Shown: positions 58,722-64,000 of the stretch, one piece after another
Numbering within the stretch: the first letter of the stretch is position 1
How the letters are laid out: each line of letters begins with the position of its first letter
Origin: Plantago major
Lineage: Eukaryota; Streptophyta; Magnoliopsida; Lamiales; Plantaginaceae
Direction: 5' to 3'
Assembly: GCA_026545765.1 (NCBI GenBank)
Contig: JAIFAC010000029.1
Coordinates: 177,001-241,000 of the forward strand
Length of the DNA: 64,000 bases
The notes under the pieces: model-generated
What the model saw: only the letters and a program-made list of their open reading frames with translations
What the model was told of the DNA's origin: nothing
Database searches by the model: none
Program-made: the position numbers and the translations under genes

Positions 58722-61700
58722 TCTGATCCTCGTCACCAATGGTTAAGTCTACATATATGTCTTCGTGCAGGTCAATGTACTCATCACGAGCATCTATAGG
58801 ATTTCTCGCTGTTTCATCGACAACCTCTTCTTGGTACGAGTTGGTAGTTGATTTGTCATTATGAACGTACTCAACTCTGGAGCGGGCTTGTATGCGTATC
58901 GCTGCCAACCAGTCCGCCTTATCGCATTTTAGGCTTGGATATTCAATGAACATCACTTGACGTGCCTGAGCTGCCAAGATAAAAGGTTCGTACTTAGTAA
59001 GGTACCTCCTCCTATGGTTAATCTCAACCATTTGATATTGCTCGTGCACCCTCGTACCATTTTGACCGGGATCATACAAGTCGACATCAAACAGAACAGT
59101 TCTTTTCAGAGGCACACCAGCATATTCAAGCCTCGCAATTCGTTTAAGTTTCCCGTAGAAATCAAACAAATCATCACCTCCATCTTGAACAGCCCCTTTC
59201 ACACACACCCCACAATTGCTAGTAGACTTGGACGTGTCAGAATCCATTGTGTGAAATCTAAGACCATTTACTATATACGATGGAAAAACGGATACTCGAC
59301 TGAATGACCCCTCTGCTAAAGACTCTAAGTAAGGAAATGTGAGTACTTGGTTTACAGGATCTCGGACATAGTCCCTGAATCAATCAGGAAATTCAATTGG
59401 AAACTTCTCTTCAAGCAGTTCTTCAAGTGTGTCATCTGCCATATTTGGATCCATCTTCAGGCAACGCTTTTTGAAAACGCTGTGGACATGATTATATAGT
59501 AGTTAGAAGTTCAAATTTATGTGTTATAATAAGTAAGCTGCTCACCTAGCAAAAATCTTCATAAATTTATCAACTTCAGCACAGTTCGAGAGGACATAAT
59601 AGTGGGCTGCCTTCACCTCCTTATCTGTCAGCCATTCTATATTCCTTTCTCCCATAGGTCTACCAGAGATCCTAAATATTGAAAGTGCAACTTCATCATC
59701 CTCTTGAACTTCATACGTGTCTGCATTTCTAGTCGGCCTAGATGCCTTAGTGGGTACGTGGTCTCCAAAGTAATAGCTGCAGAAGATGGCAGCTTCCTGT
59801 CTCACGTATGCATTGGCCATCGACCCCTCAGGCTTACCTTTGTTGCTGACGTACTTCTTCAATTTTCCCAAGTACCTGTAAGTTGTATATATATTTAGGT
59901 AAGATAATGTTCCTTGGGAAAAAAGAACATTTTAAGTAAATGGATGCCTTTATTACACACCTCTCGAATGGATACATCCATCGATCATCGAACCGTCCAG
60001 CAAGTCTCGCTTCATGTGGGAGGTGAACCGGCAAGTGCTCCATAGAATCAAAGAAGCTCGGTGGAAAGATACGCTCGAGCTTGCACAGAATCAATGGTAT
60101 GTTGCTTTCAAGATTTGCTAACACTTCATCCTCAAGCACACTTGAGCATAAATTCTTGAAAAATAAGCTCAGATCGGTGAGAGCGCTCCATATAGGTTTA
60201 GGTAGTAGTTCTCGAAATGCAACAGGGAGAAGCCTCTCCATGAACACATGGCAATCGTGGCTCTTCATCCCATACATCTTTGTCTTCTTCAAATCCACAC
60301 ACCCTCCCAAGTTCGATGCATAACCGTCGGAGAACTTCAATCTCCTCACCCAATCAAACAGTTTGTTCCTAGCTTCAATGTCAATTGTGTAGGCTGCCTT
60401 GGGCCACAGTCCCTTATCATTCCGCTTTGTCAACTCAGGCCTATTACAAAATGTATCCAACTCAGATCTAGATTTAACTGTATCCTTTGTTTTCCCTTTA
60501 ATGTTATAAATCGTGTTGAAGCAGTTTTCGAACACGTTCTTCTCAATGTGCATGAAATCCAAGTTGTGACGGATAAGAAGAGTGCTCCAATAAGGCAAGT
60601 CCCAAAAGATGCTTTTCTTCTTCCATCCACAATTTTTGCTAATTTTATCATTATGCTTCTCCGACCCAAGTTCAGTTACTTTCATAAGAACCAGCCTATC
60701 TATCTCTGCAAGTATTTGTGCACCAGTAAGTTTTGTCGGGGGCCCTTTCATTTCTACTCGACCCTTCAAGAATTGAGTCTTGTTCTTCCTGAACGGATGA
60801 TCCTTTGGTAGAAACCTACGATGATCAAACCAACATTCCTTTCCGCTCTCCTTTAGTCTAAATTCACTACTGTCGTCCAAACAATGTGGACAAGCATTAA
60901 AGCCCGCGGATTTCCTTCCAGTTAGCATGGATTAAGCTGGAAAATCACTCACGGTCCACAGTATTGTTGCTCTCAAGGTGAAGTTCTTCTTCGTTGACAC
61001 ATCATCTGCTGGGATACCTTTTTCCCACAACTCGATCAGCTCCTTGATTAGGTGCTGCAAGAACACATCCACCTTCTGTCCTAGATCATATGGACCGGGC
61101 ACCAAAGCAGTTAAGAACATGAACGGTTCCTTCATGCACTCACCGGGGGGCAGGTTGTACGGTGTCAGCATAACTGGCCAACAAGAGTACTTCCGGTCAC
61201 TTCCAAAGAGGTTAAAACCATCCGTACAAAGGCCCAATCGTACATTTCTAGGCTTCGCTGCAAACTCCGGATAGCTCTCGTCGAAGTGTTTCCATGCGGG
61301 TGAGTCTGATGGATGCTCCATTCTACCCTCTACCGGGATTACTCTCTCCTTGTGCCACCACATTTTATCAGGACAAGCACTTGAAGCGTACAACCTCTTC
61401 AAACGAGGTGCTAGAGGGAAATAACACATTTTCTTATGTGGGAGATTTTTCTTCTAACGTTTCTTTGAGGCGCTCTCCTTGTAACGCTTGTACCGGTCCT
61501 TACCACAAAACTTGCACTTCAGTAGATCTTTATCCTCCTCCCAATAAATCATGCACATATCCTCACAACAATCTATGGTTTCCATGGGCAACCCCATCCC
61601 TCGCATCTTTTTATTCGCTTGGTAAAAGTTGGTGGGAACTAGGTTTGGTTCAGGACAAAGCTCCGACATTACTTGTACCCATTCATTGAAGCTCGATTCA

Positions 61701-62287
61701 GATTGCTGGCCATTAGCCTTACAACTCATTAGCCGAGCCAACAATGACAATTAGGTGTGCTTACACCCCGGATAAACCAGCTTCTTTGCGGATTCCATCA
61801 AGTCGAAGAACACCTGATCCTCAGGATTCGGAGGCTCCTCCCCATCCCCCTCGGTTACTGGCTCCCTGGTGTCCATGAACTCTGGACCCGCAAGATCATA
61901 TACCATTTGCTCAACCCGTTCATGATCATTATTAGCATCAGATGTAGAAGTATTTTGAGTACTTCCCATCACAGTTTCCTGCTTTCTTTTACGCTTCCCC
62001 AAATTCTCATAATCCATGAACGGCTTGTTTGTCTCACCATGAGAAGTCCATACCTCATACTCAGCTACAAACCCCTTACGTTTCAAGTGTTCCACTACCG
62101 TTTCTGGAGGCAAAAATTGCTTATTCCTACATTTATACTGGGTGCAAGGGCACTTCATCATCCCCCCACTCAAACAAGTAGTCTGTGTCAGTGTAAAAGC
62201 AACGAAGGCATCAACCCCTTCCACAAAACTAGGTAAAACTCTGCCATTAACTATCCTTTGGTACATCCATGAACGATCGGTATTCAT
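58722..62287 (-). pseudogene. CACTA transposase (tnp2-type) with in-frame stops
   Basis: Minus-strand domains in order: transposase-associated domain 62287-61751 (RSWMYQRIVNGRVLPSFVEG, KCPCTQYKCRNKQF); Cys motif CKFCGKDRY near 61510; tnp2 core 61429-59960 (GLCTDGFNLFGSDRKYSCWP, MLTGRKSAGFNACPHC, HNLDFMHIEKNVFENCF); DUF4218 (MEHLPVHLPHEARLAGRFDD, then after an intron at 59876-59960, YLGKLKKYV); DUF4216 59247-58722 (FDVDLYDPGQNG). The enzyme would bind the element ends and cut and rejoin them. The frame is kept throughout, but stops lie at 61751-61753, 61454-61456, 60932-60934 and 59380-59382, the last where the family has Trp. It is therefore inactive unless read through. An intron at 58597-58721 joins it in frame to the Ptta-like part. 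Confidence 0.88.
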
Positions 62288-62580
62288 TGACTAATTATAT
62301 AACCTGACACGTTTGAATTGATTAGATCGAGGCATGTCATTTATTGAGCTAATTAAACTCATACTTACAAACATTATGATAATAAATCAATTTCACAATA
62401 ATTTAATCAATTGCACAACCCCAAGCTTGAAAACACGTCAACGACCTTACATTATATAAGTTATACTAGCTTCAATTTCAGCATAATGTTTGGTTTTATA
62501 TATCAATTACTAATTACCAGTTATACAAGGCTAAAGACAAAACGGATAAAACTTATTATCCTCTTGCAGCCCCCTCCTCG
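62288..62580 (-). other. Non-coding spacer in the CACTA element
   Basis: AT-rich sequence between the two transposase-associated domain copies. It could be an intron or the remains of the duplication. I see nothing coding. Confidence 0.4.
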
Positions 62581-62998
62581 TCACGTGAACCGCGTCCTAC
62601 CACAGAAATAGCATTCCATCAGATCTACATCCTCCTCCCAATACAACATGCACATGTTCCGACAACCGTCTATGATTTCAATAGGCGGCCCCAACCCCCG
62701 CCTCTCCCTCCATTGATCATATGTCATGGACGGTGCTGCCTCGTCACCATGATGATTCCATATATGATACTCAGGCATGAATCCATTACGTATCAAGTGC
62801 TCGACTACCGCTGTAGGAGTAAAAAATTGCTTGTTTCTACATGTTTCCAATGTGCAAGGACACTTTATCAACCCCCAATTTACACAAGCCGGATGTGCCA
62901 TCGCAAACGCGATGAAACCTTCAGTCCCTTTTACAAAACTCGATTGAACTCTGTCATTTAGAGTACGACGGTACATCCATGAAACGATCGGTGTTCAT
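62581..62998 (-). pseudogene. Second, truncated transposase-associated domain
   Basis: The frame 62976-62581 repeats the N-terminal domain of the transposase: MYRRTLNDRVQSSFVKGTEG, KCPCTLETCRNKQFF and VEHLIRNGFMPEY align with the copy at 62287-61751. It then runs into ERRGLGPPIEIIDGCRNMCM and CYFCGRTRF, which match the later Cys motif region (61620-61500), skipping the middle. Just upstream, 62998-62977 has MNTDR with one extra base relative to the other copy, which shifts the frame. The two copies differ at many residues, so this is not a recent or assembly-level duplication. Confidence 0.7.
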
Positions 62999-63785
62999 TG
63001 GATGATTATATAACCTGATATGTCTGAATTGATTAGATCGTATTTTTTCAACTCGATTCCCATTTCTTGCATGTTATAAAGTTTTTGTCTCTTACCAAAA
63101 TTCTCATTACAAATAAAGCATTCCAACCCCCTAATACGAATTTATAAATTATAAATTACATGCATTTTACGAATGTAATCACCAAATGGTATCAACACAC
63201 TTCATTAAATTTTCATAATCTATAATCTAGTACATGTATAAATTTATCAAATCAAACAATTGCACATCTTAATTAACATACTTAACATACTACATACTTA
63301 AATCAAAACTACTACATACTTAACATACTTAAATCATAACTACTACATACTTAACATTATACTAATTAACAATTCAAACAATTGCACATCTCAAAGTTAA
63401 TTAACTAGCTACTAAAAATCCAAATTCACAATCAATATATTAATTGTACATCTCAAAGGTAAAACAATACCTAATATAAACTAAATTAAGTACTACATAC
63501 TCTCCATTTACATGCAATTGCTCAAATTAGTCCAAAGTAACAAAATCCTCAAATTTTAAAAAGTAAGTGTTTACCTTCAAATCCGGAGAAAATAGCGGAT
63601 GAAATTTGAGATTGATGGTAGAATTGACTCCCTTCTCTCACGAGCTTCGAATAGACACCAAGAATGGCCGAAATGGTTGAGATTTGGACGGGATTTTATT
63701 TGGCCGAAATGGAGTAAGAAAGGAAGAAGAATGGAGGAAGAAGAAGAAATGGGGGAGAGGAAAGCTTCTGCCCGTTTTTTCCTGA
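62999..63785 (-). other. 5' leader and intron of the CACTA gene
   Basis: No coding sequence is present. 63770-63580 on the minus strand matches the 27985-28175 leader of the smaller CACTA element and ends in a GT donor (GAAGGTAAACAC), so it is probably a non-coding first exon. The following AT-rich stretch repeats ACTACATACTTAA (63285-63360). The + strand ORF at 63599-63793 is a shadow. Confidence 0.5.
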
Positions 63786-64000
63786 AAATCTAGCGACGGA
63801 TAGGCTAATCCGTCGCTAGATTTCATTTTCCATTTTTTTAAATTTTAATTTCTTTTTCATTTTCTTTAAATTTTGGTCAACTAATCTAGTGACGGATGTA
63901 TCTATCCGTAGCTAAATAGCGACGGATAAGTCTATCCGTCGCTAGAGTTAGCGACGGATTTTATCCGTCGCTAGAGCTAGCGATTCGTCGCTAGCTTGGC

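Larger units (their letters stand above)
56212..64000 (-). mobile_element. Large CACTA element (right end just outside the window)
   Basis: The left end is CACTACAAAAAAACAGG, flanked on the left by AAC as the probable target duplication. TAGCGACGGAT/ATCCGTCGCTA words fill 56230-56510 and 63785-63995. The last bases of the window match 27795 and inward in the smaller element, which lies about 37 bases from its CACTA end, so only some tens of bases are missing here. Genes run on the minus strand. Total length is about 7.8 kb, in the usual range for En/Spm-type elements with a tnp2 gene. Confidence 0.92.

Noticed and set aside
60248..60811. 187-codon + strand ORF
   Set aside because: Opposite-strand shadow of the tnp2 core, which carries clear family motifs on the minus strand.
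61757..62236. 159-codon + strand ORF
   Set aside because: Shadow of the transposase-associated domain on the minus strand.

Overview
This is a stretch of plant nuclear DNA, probably from a eudicot. Genes are split by GT-AG introns, intergenic DNA is AT-rich, and most of the window is layered transposable elements: Ty1/copia and Ty3 LTR elements, CACTA, Mutator-like (MULE), hAT and small MITE elements. The CACTA subterminal word TAGCGACGGAT/ATCCGTCGCTA and the overall repeat style suggest an asterid such as Lamiales, but that is an inference. I see no tRNA or rRNA gene, no organellar segment and no CRISPR array.

Only one gene looks intact and cellular: a six-exon COBRA-like gene on the + strand (40532-43843). 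It encodes a 447-residue protein with a signal peptide, the CCVS motif and a hydrophobic C-terminal tail typical of GPI anchoring. A TATA box lies about 170 bases before its ATG.

Layout. 1-2950: decayed Ty1/copia (Sirevirus-like) gag-protease on the minus strand, with a related non-coding segment and an LTR piece. 2951-4546: non-coding repeat DNA. 4547-11619: a complete, old Ty3 (Tat/Athila-like) LTR element with two ~1.3 kb LTRs and the target duplication TTGAG; it carries gag and protease but no visible reverse transcriptase or integrase, and sits inside a solo LTR that resumes at 11621-12608. 12609-21900: Sirevirus-like remains with a recognisable polypurine tract, an LTR and a heavily decayed minus-strand ORF region. 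22170-23418: a MITE and a 922-base CACTA element. 24441-31539: a plant mobile domain (PMD) gene broken by two CACTA insertions (25644-26806 and 27758-31193). 31540-34500: LTR remains, including a copia gag. 35200-38690: a minus-strand FAR1-type MULE transposase followed by a SWIM zinc finger, a Gln/His/Asp repeat and an OTU protease domain. 40300-43850: the COBRA-like gene. 43900-56200: AT-rich intergenic DNA with MITEs, a hAT remnant, a dispersed SINE-like repeat, a small MULE with its end duplicated, and Ty3 LTR-like repeats. 56212-64000: a nearly complete ~7.8 kb CACTA element whose right end lies just outside the window.

The elements are related to each other. The 27758-31193 CACTA is an internally deleted relative of the one at 56212-64000, lying in the opposite orientation. 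The large element encodes what looks like one spliced gene (transposase-associated domain, tnp2, DUF4218, DUF4216, then a Ptta/En-Spm-like part), broken by at least five in-frame stop codons. All domain names come from recognising sequence motifs by eye; no database search was run.
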